64,000 bases of DNA. It comes from Anastrepha obliqua. Taxonomy: Eukaryota; Arthropoda; Insecta; Diptera; Tephritidae. Below the pieces are notes generated by a model, which did no database searches, was not told the DNA's origin, and saw nothing but the letters and a program-made list of their open reading frames with translations. Position numbers and translations under genes: made by a program. The stretch spans positions 87,923,784-87,987,783 of the forward strand of contig NC_072893.1 in the NCBI RefSeq assembly GCF_027943255.1, in the 5' to 3' direction. Positions within the stretch are counted from its first letter, which is position 1. Each line of letters opens with the position of its first letter. Shown one piece after another: positions 54,116-64,000 of the stretch.

Positions 54116-55361
54116 GTTTAATATGGAAACTGTGTTTGAATGAGGTACTGTGAGGTGTAGAGGGCACAAAAGATCATGCGGTCGAAGTGCAAATCTCAAA
54201 TCTATCTATCCTGTATTCGGACAAGATTTTCAGTGGGAAAGAGCTATCACTGCTTAAATAATATATGGTTAAAAACACAAAATATGGCCCACCCTGTACA
54301 TAGAAACACACGTTAAGTTTTTATATACTACAAGATATATATTAATATACCCTGTATTTGAATTTTGATCAACTTGCTTGCTCGCTTGCAAATTTTTTTT
54401 CCCCCAACTATTTTTTTTGTTCAGCTGAGCATATTTTAACAGTTATGAACTTCTAGTTTCTTTTCACCTATAAGTCGAATAATAATTAGAAAATGGTATG
54501 TTAAATAAATTATCCACTATCGCCGATTATAAACAAACACATAAGTAGTTTTGACCGCCCATTAATTAAATTTTTCGAGTTCAAAGTACCCAATACGAGT
54601 ATGTAAATCATACGAATACCGTTTCGGTAAAAATATATTCGCAATTTTTTACAAGTCTTGATTTTTTTTATGATGATGTGGGTCTTTTTCAAATCTTATT
54701 TTGTGACCCTTACTATGCCAGCAACACAATTTAAAATTCATGCAAAAAAGTGTGGTACCTCAACCAGCAACAATGACCGCTATCATCTTTTGAAATTGTG
54801 CAAGAACTTGTTTAAGGCTTAGCCAAGCGTATCTTTTACCATTTAGCCTTGGTATTGTAGCTTGTTTGTTACAATTTAATGGTGAAATGAATTGAAAGAA
54901 GCAGAATAAATGCGAGAATTAGTCGCAGGTTTTTACTCTTTTGTTTTTGTTTTTTTTTTATCTATACATTATGCGAGAGATGAAAAGATAAAGAATTTTT
55001 TTTTTTATAATCATAACAAATTTTTGGATTTGTTATGCCGTTAGAATTGTGGTAATTAAAAAGAATCGCTTATTTTCATGCTATATTTATTAATGGAACA
55101 TATCTGCATAAACAGGGTCTTTCAAGTTCGAGTTGGTTTTTAGCAGTATTTTGTTTTGACAGCTGTCGCTTCAATGGCAGATATTAAGTAATATGGCAAT
55201 CTAACGTTTACTAAAATTAGTTCAACGAAGCCTCTTCAGAGCCGCATACATAAAAATAAATTAAATCTAGTACGAAAATGCAAATGAAAATGAGTTTTAA
55301 CGAAACCAGAAATTCGGATAACCTCGAAATTCCCTGCTTGGAGGAGGTTGGATTCTATCTT
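54116..55361. other. No clear feature
   Basis: AT-rich. An isolated MITE-like end (ATGGCCCACCCTGTACAT) lies at 54285 and another (AGGGTCTTTCAAGTTCGAGT) at 55116, neither with a visible partner. Confidence 0.25.
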
Positions 55362-55580
55362 CTAAGATAAAAAGTTTGTGAAAGTTTTTTAGCTTTGGTA
55401 TTAAATTTGGAATTTGATGTCATGAATTGAAAAAACGAAAGAAAAAGATTGGCTTCTAGCCAGGCTATAAAACTGCTTACTCAAAATTTTCTAGAAATTC
55501 TATTGAAAAAAACGTGCAACTAAGATAAAAAGTTTGTGAAATTTTTGTAGCATTGGTATTAAGGTTGGAATTTGAAGTAT
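55362..55580 (+). repeat. Imperfect direct duplication
   Basis: AAGATAAAAAGTTTGTGAAA followed by TTGGTATTAA..TTGGAATTTGA occurs at about 55363 and again at about 55523. The two blocks of some 60 bp are about 160 bases apart. Origin unknown. Confidence 0.5.
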
Positions 55581-55904
55581 ACGGATTTCCTTAGTTAATG
55601 AGCTGTACCTTTAAAAACAAAATCTACTGAACCCCAAAAAAAAAACGAAAAAAGTACGAACACAAGTATCCATTAAAATAAGTACCCCCACATTCGTACG
55701 GAAAAGTCAAGTTTTTTAAATTAATAATAAAAAATATTCAATTGTATATGGTTTTGATTACACAGATTAATATGGCAAATTTAAATAATAATTCAAGGAT
55801 CTTTTAAAACTAAAACTATTGACAAGAGCAAAAAAAGGAAATATTCATGTGGTCATTAAAATAGGTACGAAATAGAAATATATACGACACAAAAAGAACT
55901 TAGT

Positions 55905-56180
55905 ATCCATCCTGATTGTCATTGAAAGTCATTGACTTTTCGTATTCGATTTGGCATAGTATTGATAATCCTACGTCAGGTTTCTGTGAGAGTGGAATAA
56001 CACAGTCCTTTGATTTTTTGCCATAAATCCTTACTATTTTTGAATGTTTTCTTCCCGATTCGCTCTTCGCTTTAAATCTGCCCAAAGGACCGCAATGGAG
56101 TTTAGTTTGGGTGACTGGCTTAGCAAATCCATCACTTCAGCATTATTTTTTAAAAACCATTCACGCACTAACATTGAGGA
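55905..56180 (-). pseudogene. Tc1 transposase, C-terminal relic
   Basis: Minus-strand words in mixed frames run VREWFLKNN (from 56170), AKPVTQTKLHCG (in the place of W.SQSPDLNPIE), then LGRFKAKSESGRKHSKIVRI and YGKKSKDCVIPLSQ. This is the order of the last 90 residues of a DD34E Tc1 transposase. It ends against the repeat that begins at 56190. Confidence 0.6.
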
Positions 56181-56705
56181 GTGTTTTGTTTTTGTTTATT
56201 CTTCAGTTGTTTATGCCAAATCATCATGGCAAGTTACACGATTGAACAGCACGTTCAACACAGTAAAAAATGAGGGTTTATATTTAATACCAGTTGCTAT
56301 TGAATTTATACAATTTTGGAATTAAATTTGATTTTTAATTCTAAAAAGTTTTATTTTAAGACGATGAAATATTCTTACAATTATTTTAATTCCAAAATGG
56401 GTTTAAAACAAAACTTTAATTGGTGCTGAGCGTTGCGTTTTTGAAATTTAATACCTATTAGATTTAACGTAAGACCAAAAAAACATTAAAATGCTCTCTT
56501 TAATGTTTCAAGCTATTTTGGTTTCAGTTTAAGTTTCAATTATATTCAATTTAAAATTTATTGGTTTAAAAGTAAAACCAAAAAAGTATTAAAAAATTTT
56601 CTCACTCTCAATTAATTTTAATGTACTCTGAACTTTAGTATTATTTGCTTTAAAGTAAAACCAAGAAAGTATTTGTATTATTATTATTACTTCACTTATG
56701 TATTC

Positions 56706-56895
56706 GGCCGCCGTAGCCGAATGGGTTGGTGCGTGATTACCAATCGGAATTCACAGAGAGGTCGTTGGTTCGAATCTCGGTGAAAGCAAAATTAATAAAA
56801 ACATTTTTCTAATAGCGGTCGCCCCTCGGCAGGCAACGGCAAAACACCGAGTGTATTTCTGCCATGAAAAAAATCTCCTCATAAACATATCATAA
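56706..56895 (+). repeat. tRNA-derived SINE, 3'-truncated
   Basis: GGCCGCCGTAGCCGAATGGG, TGGTTCGAATCTCGGTG, CCCTCGGCAGGCAACGGCAA and TTTCTGCCATGAAAAAAATC are present. The copy breaks off at CTCCTCATAAACATATC, with the 3' half missing. Confidence 0.88.
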
Positions 56896-56934
56896 AACAA
56901 AATAAAATAAATGTATAAAAAAATTTTTTTTTTG

Positions 56935-57013
56935 TGATTCGAACCAAGGATTTTGGATCGGAAGCCCACATTGCTAGCCGCTAGGCTATCGCGCTGTGCT
57001 GCCGGCGCTGGCC
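56935..57013 (-). repeat. tRNA-like sequence (SINE head or tRNA relic)
   Basis: The minus strand reads GCGCGATAGCCTAGCGGCTA, GCAATGTGGGCTTCCGATCC, AAAATCCTTGGTTCGAATCA. TAGCCTAGCGG resembles an A box, and GGTTCGAATC is a B box about 40 bases later. The acceptor stem does not close well and an A-rich tract follows directly. A head of a second SINE family is therefore more likely than a working tRNA gene. Confidence 0.55.
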
Positions 57014-57524
57014 TAAAAGTTATTTTGTTATTTTTAAACCCTTAAAGTATATAATTCAGTCTCATTCTTGGTTTTTTAAAGAGAATATTTTAATTAACTT
57101 CTCTCTCTCTCTTTTCTGAAACCGGAATGGTTTTAATTTTATACTTTCTGGAATTGTTATATATAAACACCAAATTGGTATTAATATTAAACTAAAATTT
57201 TTACTGTGAAGTGATAAAACTGTATTATCAAAATGAGTGTTCATTAACGCAAACGTTGCGCGCATTGCGCCCATTTTTCGGTAGACGTGGTGGTCCTTCC
57301 AATTTCTTATGGCCCATATTGAACCATATGGACCTAGACGACATGTGGTTCCAGCAGGACGGCACTACGTGCCACACAGCAAACGCCACGATTGACATTC
57401 TGCATGCATACCCGCCCTTATTGAAAAACCCTTTATATTACCCTAAGCAAATAGGAGCACTTCTTCACTTCTTGAAGTATGTGCTTGTAAATAAATTTTT
57501 CCATTTTATTGGTTATGATGTGGA

Positions 57525-57770
57525 TAGGTCCTAACCCATATCAAGAGAAACATCCAAATCATTATGTTGCCGCCACCGTGCTTGATTGTTTTTATTGTCC
57601 GCGTTGAGAAGACTTGTGCTTTAAGACGTCTGAAATGTCGCTCAACATCATTTCCAAATAAATTTATTTTTGTTTAATCGCTCCAAAGTATGTTATACCT
57701 TTTTTTCACACCCTCTGGTTCACACCACGATTTGTGCTCTTGAGCAAAACTCCTTAAATTTGATTATATC
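57525..57770 (-). pseudogene. Tc1 transposase, central relic
   Basis: The minus strand reads NILWSD, stop, TKINLFGNDVERHFRRLKAQ, VFSTRTIKTIKHGGGNIMIW and MFLL. This is the WSDE.K..LFG....VRR......TIKHGGG..M.WG block of DD34E Tc1 transposases, including the first catalytic Asp (WSD). Only this third of the gene remains. Confidence 0.88.
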
Positions 57771-57879
57771 AACAGAAGATCTTTTTGAGCTATTTTGCCG
57801 TAGGTTCATGTTGAAAAAAAAAATTAAATAAATTAAAATAAATTACTATGGAGGTCGTGTAAGCTACAAATCTGCAGGA

Positions 57880-58048
57880 CGCTAATAAGGCCAGTAGGAA
57901 AATATGGCTGCGAAGCATGGGTACTGACATCTAACATAAATAACTACCTTCTCCGCTTTGAGCGTAAAATTCGAAGATTGAAAAGGATTGAAGATAGAAA
58001 TTACTTAATTCGCTACTTACGTTACATTCAATATTTTTCATTTAAGTA
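57880..58048 (+). mobile_element. LINE reverse-transcriptase fragment
   Basis: The plus strand reads LIRPVGKYGCEAWVLTSNIN, NYLLRFERKIRR and LKRIEDRNYLIRYL. L(I)RPV..YG.E.W.L......L..FERK.LR.I is the conserved end of the reverse transcriptase domain in insect LINEs. It is probably the same family as the tail at 1-165. The frame is open but short. Confidence 0.8.
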
Positions 58049-59364
58049 GTTACAATACAAGAGTTATCCTCAAAGTGGCAAGCAAAATAACACATTTTGC
58101 AAATAACCGAATCTGTGCAACCAATAAGGCAACATAATGTAACGGGTATTTTAAATTTACAACGAAGCTCTGATGCCATTTGTAAAAAAGCGAAATTTCA
58201 ATAACAACGTTAAATTATTCCGAGTAGCACAAGAAAATCGATAGACAAAGGCAGTGTACCTATTTTAATGGCCATATTTGTTTATATATATTATAAGAAA
58301 ACAGTTAAAAGTAAAATTATTCGATAATAAACTTACACATTAATTGTATCCACACATAAATTTTTCAAGCTTTTATATATTTTTTAAAATTTAGCTTATC
58401 TTAAAATTATTCTCCGCCAACAATCTTGCTTGATCTATGTCGTCCTTAAATTTTATGTGTTTCTTTTGTTTTCTCCGTCAACCATTTAATGCTTTTTAGT
58501 CACAATTACGTTGACTTTGACTTCTCTTTATCTTTTGAGATATTTTCTTATATTCTTTGTCCATTTTTCAATTTGATGTTGCTCAAATATTTAATCTTAG
58601 CTTTGCCATGAAATCTTAATGAGTCGCCATTTTTATTAATTGGCTTTTTGCCTGCCTCCTCGCTTCTTTCCAAGTTACACATTTTCTTTCTTTCTCCATC
58701 AATCTTTTCTTGAGTTTTTTTGCCTTTACTTGGCGGCGGAAAGTTTGTCAAGTCAAATAATTTTCGTCAACGCTTTTATAGCCTGTTTGCATATGCTTCA
58801 AAATTCATCATCATGCTTTCCCGTTTTATGCTCCTCGTACTTTTTCAGTAGGATGTAAAGTTGATAATGAACGAGTTAAAAAGTTCCGTACTTTATATAC
58901 CTGCGCACATTTTAATAAAATTTAATTTGGACCCAAACAAACCCGTAGACAATAAGAGTTATAGTTTGTAACATCGTAGGGACGGAAGAAAATTTAATTT
59001 TACTATATAAAAGGTGGATGTGGTTTTTGTCGAATCTCAAGAATATTTACGTCGGTCTAAATGCGGTTGAAAGCATTATCAAGTTTTTTCAAAAGCAAAT
59101 ATTTGTCCGGTCCAAAGTCGACGCATTTACCCGAAAGTGGACGTGTCATCGTCAATTTAAAAAAATTTTGATTTGCATTGTATTCTTTTTTCTGGGCTCA
59201 CCATTTGAGCCAAATTCGAGTAATTTTGTGTCATTTGTAACAGAGATTTCACGTTTTTTACTTTTTGAAAATTACAGTCGTATGGGAAGTGGACGTGATT
59301 ATTAACCGATTTCGTCCATTTTGAATAGTGTACCGTGGATATATTACTTTTTGCTCGAAGTATC
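58049..59364. other. No feature seen
   Basis: AT-rich. Open frames near 58548-58858 run on both strands and look like chance. Nothing recognised. Confidence 0.25.
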
Positions 59365-59545
59365 GGGCGGATGTAGGGGCGGACGGACAGGCATGTCTAA
59401 ATCAACTGCTCGTTTTATTTTGAACATTTTAGTATGCATACATCTAGGCATATCTAACTCGATTCCTTTTTACCTGTTATATACAACCGTTGGGTGAACA
59501 AAAGTTCTATACCCTTGTGCACAAGTATGCGCGGGTATAAAAATG
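59365..59545 (+). repeat. Interspersed repeat, inverted partner of 49920-50090
   Basis: GGCGGACGGACAGGCATGTC, then TAAATC and TTCTATACCCTTGTGCACAA, then GTATGCGCGGGTATAAAAA match, in inverted order, the segment at 49920-50090. Confidence 0.55.
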
Positions 59546-60399
59546 TAATAAACGCTCGGTAAAGTTGCAAGGTACTAAAATGCAACATTTTTCTCAGCCT
59601 CCTATAAAAAATTGCTTAGTGGATTTTTTACTGTCGTTCAAAATTTGTTTGTTCATCTGACAACGAGGAGTGAATTATTCTTCTCTCTTCCTTTCTTATT
59701 TATTTTGTTGGTAATTCAATGAGGGTTGAAGATGAGGTACGATTTTATTTGGTCTTCTCTTCTTATAATACCATTCTGAAATATTTCATTTAAGTGATTG
59801 CTAATCAATTTGTTGCAACTTAGTTCACGTTTGTGATTGGCTTAGTCCCTGATTGTATAGATATCGTAGGGATTTGGAAGAGCGGTTTAGGGTCGTGATT
59901 CTCTGAGACATTTTTTAGTTTCAAGTGAAGAGTTTTTAACGGGTTCTCATCTCACACGAGACACCTCGTTCGGGTATCACGATCACTTCAATTTAGGTTT
60001 TCACAAGGCGTATGGCGATTTCTCTAGTTTTTATCTTTCAACTGTATCGCGAGTTTAATTGCTAGGAGCGCTCCATACTAATCTCTATGGTGATGGGGAA
60101 ACTGAAAATTTCCAATTTTTGTTTAAAAAATAACCAAATAATGTTTTTTCCGGTGTGGCATTACTAGCGAATGCTATTAAAAATGCATATTTTGAAAAAC
60201 AGAGTTTCGCATTTAGTCATCTGTGGTCTGAATAACGATTGATTGCAAAATTGATTGTATTCTGATTCAACTAATTTCGCTTTACGCATTTTGTTTTCAT
60301 TTCTTTCATCTCCCTCTCGCTGACAAATCCTCTTTCACGTGACCGCACTTACAATTTTGCTTCGAATGACCAAACCTTGCACGAGGGTTGCCTTTTAAA
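59546..60399. other. No feature seen
   Basis: Unclassified non-coding sequence. Confidence 0.2.
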
Positions 60400-60935
60400 T
60401 TTTGCGCGCAACAATGAAAACAAAATAATAATAAAAATGGCGTTAATGTTTTTCTAAATATATTCTCGTTGGGAGGTAATATATTTCTGCATTCGCTTGA
60501 ACGAATTTTCAAAGCACTTTTGCCCCTTTTGCCAGTGGATACCTCCAAAACCAGCTGCTTAATTGCTTCATTAGGCGTTGAAAAACGTTGACCTTGTATT
60601 CCGTTTTTGATGTTCGTAAAGGGGATGACCTTTGAGTTATCAAAAACTCTTACCTGTGAGCCGATATGCATGTGATAGCTCGCATTGTCTTGGTGAAGGA
60701 TGATTAGTCTTCGGCGGTAAGTTTGCCTTAAATGTTTGTTTACCACTCAGAATTGACTTTTAAGTTTCTCTAGTAGCACAGTTGCGACATAATCTGATTT
60801 TTCGACACTTTCGAAGCTGGCGATCATTTGCTTTGTGGTGTTTCTTCCGCGAACAACTTTTTTTGGCTTAAGCTGATGCTGGAACACCTATGCCAAATTA
60901 TGCGCCATCCAACGAGAACAAATCTGTGTGCAATT
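60400..60935 (-). pseudogene. Decayed relative of the intact mariner
   Basis: The minus strand has VNKHLRQTYRRRLIILHQDN, ASYHMHIGSQVRVF (second catalytic Asp), GIQGQRFSTPNEAIKQLVLE, then a C-terminal IRSSECRNILPPNENIFRK. Words such as ILHQDNAS.H and GQ.FSTP.EA place it in the same lineage as the element at 51603-52893. The YSPDLAP block is deleted and frames shift repeatedly. Confidence 0.85.
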
Positions 60936-61201
60936 ATTGCTTTATAAATAATTTACAGAAAAATAAAAATTTTAGCAAAGGTTCCTCATGGTAAGACCAT
61001 CATATCATATATTATAATCAGCAATAGGAATTATAAATATTAAAAAGTTAGTTAGGAAATACGACTATGACTGCGCCCGTCACTGTCACTGTACTTGTCA
61101 CTATAGTTGTCACTATAGTTACTCATTCTCAACAGTGCACTTACAGCATTCCAGTAATGAAGTCTCGCAAGAAACTAGTTAATTCAGTAATAAACACTAT
61201 A
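60936..61201. other. No feature seen
   Basis: Contains a short direct repeat of GTCACTATAGTT near 61095-61125. Confidence 0.2.
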
Positions 61202-61438
61202 CAGGGTGGGCCATGTAGCGTTTGCTTTTTGAACCACCTATTTTTTTGAGAATGGTAACACAAATGACATGTCAAATGTGTTCATAATTTACTTAAAGGT
61301 TTCACATTTACGAAATGGGACGCTATCCGCTGACAATGTTCAATCTTCAAAATAAAAATAAAAGTTTGAAAAAATATTGATTATTTTGTTTTTTTTTTAT
61401 AGCCGATTCAAAAAGCAAATTTTACATGGCCCACCCTA
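61202..61438. mobile_element. TA-flanked MITE with CAGGGTGGGCC ends (237 bp)
   Basis: The left end CAGGGTGGGCCATGTAGCGT, then TTGCTTTTTGAA is inverted at the right as TTCAAAAAGCAAATTTTACA, then TGGCCCACCCTA. The TA target lies at 61200-61201 and 61439-61440. It is a Tc1/mariner-type MITE without coding sequence. Confidence 0.82.
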
Positions 61439-62898
61439 TAGTTTATTTCAAAAAATTAAATTTTGTTAAGAACTTTTACATTTTGTCAGCAATAAAAATA
61501 GTGCGAGAAATTGCAAAAGAAATAAAAAAAATACCGGAAACAAAAGCCACAAGCCAGAGAAAACGGAAATGCAGTTGCAGGAATAGAATAACATTCCCTA
61601 TGAAAATGATAAGAAAACAAACAAAAAGATAATAAAAATAAAAAACATAAACAAAAACATGTAAGAGATGAGCCCATTCATGTGTATATGCATACGTATT
61701 TAAATCCTTTAAAGCAATCAGCCAACCAACGAACCAACAAACCGACAAACCAACCGGACAGACAGCCAGCCGAGCCAAACGAAGCCAAGCCAACACAGTA
61801 AACACTTTTGTGCAATTAACTCATTTCGCTTTTAAGTTGCAATTTAACGTGAAATAATTGAATTTTCCTTTTTGGTTTCCTGCAGTGAACCTTAAAATCT
61901 GTCAGCCATTATTCGTTTTCAATGTTGATGCATGTGTATGTGTGTGGCTTTGTGAGTAGGCGTGAAAGTGAAATGTGCATGTGCATTCGCTAGGGTTCTG
62001 TGGATAAGAGTGGTTGAGCGAACTCATTTATGTATGTGTGTGTTAGTGAAGGACATGTTGCTATGCGAGAATATATGTGGGTTAGCTGTATGTGATGCCA
62101 AGTGGATTTTGTAAGTGCAGCTGTGTTCGTTTGTCCATGCCTTTGTAGAATTCTGAGTATGAACGCTTTTATGTGTGTGTGTGTGTGTGTGTGTGTATTA
62201 CATTTGTAACATATGGACGTAAAACTAAAGCGCTGCTAACGCTGATTGCTTCAATGCGTCTCTGCTCCTCGGTCAGCAGCGTTTGTGCGCTGACCAAGCT
62301 AGCTTTAATGGTCTTAAAAATGTCAGCATGAAAACGATGAAGCAATGAGCTTTAGTTGTTTCTGTAGCTACCGGAAACCGCTCAAACTGTCGTTACTGGC
62401 ACTGGGGTTGGCGCTCATGCCGGTCAGTCAGTATTGGCTGTTAGATTTACTATCACAGTTACAAATGCGTTTTTTAAATCAACTATCCAGCTGAGAGTGC
62501 AGATTGTTGTAATGCTGATGTCAATGAAGCAATAAAATAATTATCTTCGTAACAATGATGATGATGTTGCGAACGAACGGAAAGAGGATATACCATAAAT
62601 TGAGATTTCAAGTCGAATAAAATATGTGAAAATTATCTCATGTTTGTTTAAGTGCTGTATAAGATAGCGAGTATAGCAAATATATTGTCGAGATTTCGAT
62701 GGTTAAAAAAATCGATTTCAGTCATTTTTATTGCATAAATGCTTATTCGAAAGTATGTTAAAAATTTTATTTGCTTTTAGGCTTTGAAAAGAGCATTCTT
62801 CAGTTTAATGTGAGTTCACGTAGTAGATTCAAACTTTTTTTTCAAAATACGTTGTTGTGGTAAATGCTTAAGTCAAGTTGATTCAAACAAAGAAGATA
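61439..62898. other. Non-repetitive stretch with microsatellites, no gene recognised
   Basis: The stretch 61640-62580 lacks recognised transposons, has a CCAA/CCAACC-rich patch at 61715-61800 and a pure (TG)n run at 62172-62196. It could be intron or UTR of a neighbouring gene, but no exon can be supported. Confidence 0.3.
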
Positions 62899-63137
62899 AT
62901 ATATAATTGGCGCGTGCACTCTTTTTGGGTGTTTGACCGAGATCCTCCTCCAGCTATTTTTTACGAGGAACTTTTTCATGGTAGAAATACACTCGAAGGT
63001 TTGCCATTCTCCGCCGAGGGGCGATCGCTATTAGAGAAATATTTTTCTTAATTTTGGTGTTTCACTGAGATTCGAACCTACGTTCTGTTTGAATTCCGAA
63101 TGGTAGTCACACACCAACCCATTCGACTGCCGCCGTC
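62899..63137 (-). repeat. tRNA-derived SINE, minus strand
   Basis: The minus strand reads GGCGGCAGTCGAATGGGTTG, AGGTTCGAATCTCAGTG, CTCGGCGGAGAATGGCAAAC, TTTCTACCATGAAAAAGTTC, ending GCGCCAATTATATAT. An internal deletion removes part of the segment between the ATGAAAAAG and GGAGGAT words. Confidence 0.88.
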
Positions 63138-64000
63138 GATTGCCGTACAATAAACCTAAAAAACCTATTCAAGGATTAAAAAAAAATGTGTTGATAAGTT
63201 TTTGGACTGAAACTTGGCGCAATTAATAAAAAAAAACATATGAATAAGAAAAAATGTATTGTAGCTTATTCGATTCTTTTTCTCAAAATGCCTTTAAACT
63301 AATTTTAAGTTATTTTTTTCGAATTAGGCGAGGAAATAAATTAAATAATTTTTTTTTTTTTCAAATTTCCATAAATGTTTAATTTCCTATATTTTGAATC
63401 ATGTAAAAAAGAAATATTTCCATTATTAGTTTGTACCACTACGTTTTCTTGCTATATACACCCCGTCGCAAAAAAAAAATCGTCAAATAATTCAAACTTG
63501 TACTTTTTATGGTAAAAAAGCCTATCGCCGTCAACACAACAAAAAAGAAAAAATCATACGTAATATATATAAATTATATTAAAAACCACATCTAGGTATA
63601 CCCAGCAAATTCTAAAAATTCTATGTAAAAAGTTGAAAATTTTGATGAAAAATTGTGTGCCAAGTTTGAAAAATTGAAGTACTCAAAAAGGAAAGTGCTT
63701 TTGCTGAAATATTGGTCTCAATGTTCAATGAAAGTTCAAAATCAGTCCTCTAATGGCATTGGCATCTTATAAAATATTTTTTTATTAGAAATTCATGGCA
63801 CCTAATAACATATTTTTTTATTAGAAATTCATTTTGTTCAACTTCAGTCAACTAATTAGTAATGCTGCGAGTTATGAATTTGTTATAGCTTTAGCTCTAA
63901 ATTTTCGCTGCCAAGTTAACTTTTTCTTTTAATAAACTGTGCGTGTTATTGTGATTAAATTCAACTTCAACGTTTATCAGCGTCTTTAATTTTTTTCTAT
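63138..64000. other. No feature seen
   Basis: AT-rich tail of the window. A duplicated ATATTTTTTTATTAGAAATTC occurs at about 63773 and 63809. Nothing else recognised. Confidence 0.3.

Larger units (their letters stand above)
56259..57208. mobile_element. Unclassified 950-bp insertion with CACAGTAAAAA ends
   Basis: The left end CACAGTAAAAAATGAGGGTT and the complement of the right end, CACAGTAAAAATTTTAGTTT, begin imperfect inverted repeats. These continue into TAATACCAGTTG and TAATACCAATTTG, about 38 bp in all. The insertion point is exact when compared with the uninterrupted copy at 25715-26012. A target duplication of more than two or three bases is not visible. Inside are AT-rich repeats, a SINE (56706-56895) and a tRNA-like sequence. 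No transposase. Confidence 0.7.
56190..57445 (+). mobile_element. Deleted Tc1/mariner-type element, copy 2, interrupted
   Basis: The left part (TTTGTTTATTCTTCAGTTGT, ATGCCAAATCATCATGGCAA) and right part (AATGAGTGTTCATTAACGCA, RALRPFFGRRGGPSNF, DLDDMWFQQDGTTCHTANA, CGCCCTTATTGAAAAACCCT) follow the copy at 25715-26012 base by base. They are separated by the foreign segment 56259-57208. The N-terminal/catalytic fusion is the same as in copy 1. Confidence 0.8.

Noticed and set aside
56935..57013. Functional tRNA gene
   Set aside because: A and B boxes are present, but the acceptor stem does not pair well and an A-rich tract follows. A SINE head is more likely.
58548..58858. Lysine-rich frame on minus and an overlapping frame on plus
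   Set aside because: Low-complexity composition, no conserved motif, no splice signals of note; judged chance.

Overview
This is a stretch of eukaryotic, AT-rich, repeat-laden nuclear DNA. It looks like the genome of a true fly (Diptera), most probably a tephritid fruit fly. The spliceosomal introns, the dipteran-type gene starts, the many mariner/Tc1 lineages, and the tRNA-derived SINE and hairpin-rich repeats all fit that group. The family-level assignment is inference from recognised repeat types, not from a search. I see no prokaryotic genes, operons, CRISPR arrays or rRNA genes.

Only one cellular gene can be reconstructed in full. It is a four-exon, plus-strand gene for a ZNRF1/2-type E3 ubiquitin ligase of 109 residues. 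Its exons are 12723-12792, 20245-20340, 28631-28736 and 28803-28860, with introns of 7452, 8290 and 66 bp. All splice junctions are GT..AG and keep one frame. A likely 5' UTR and upstream region lies at about 10900-12722, and a long A-rich 3' UTR runs from 28861 to roughly 31150. A second, much weaker gene-like signal is a possible 5' gene end at 37430-38850, with a well-formed 121-bp intron (38469-38589) just before a start codon in good context.

Nearly everything else is mobile DNA. The best preserved element is a 1291-bp mariner (51603-52893) with matching inverted ends, a TA duplication and an open 350-residue transposase carrying all three catalytic aspartates. Around it lie decayed mariner/maT/Tc1 transposases (2.6, 4.1, 15.3, 17.4, 21.5, 31.4, 34.9, 39.6, 43.1, 47.8, 49.0, 50.7, 55.9, 57.5 and 60.4 kb), a hAT relic (25 kb), LINE fragments (start of window and 6.4, 8.9, 53.9 and 57.9 kb), RTE-like tails (24, 26 and 44.6 kb) and many short terminal-inverted-repeat elements. 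Two 730-bp TTAA-flanked elements (7125-7854 and 35955-36684) are almost identical, so they moved recently. A tRNA-derived SINE family has about ten full or partial copies. A hairpin-rich repeat of unknown class occurs at least eleven times.

Layout: 1-10.9 kb is a repeat field. 10.9-31.2 kb is the ZNRF gene, its two large introns filled with transposons. 31.2-37.0 kb holds nested transposons. 37.4-38.9 kb is a possible second gene start. 39.6-64 kb is a repeat field with twin Tc1-type elements, the intact mariner and several nested insertions. I found no undescribed multi-gene system. The items most worth following up are the intact mariner, the twin TTAA elements, the hairpin repeat family and the nested element with CACAG ends at 56-57 kb.
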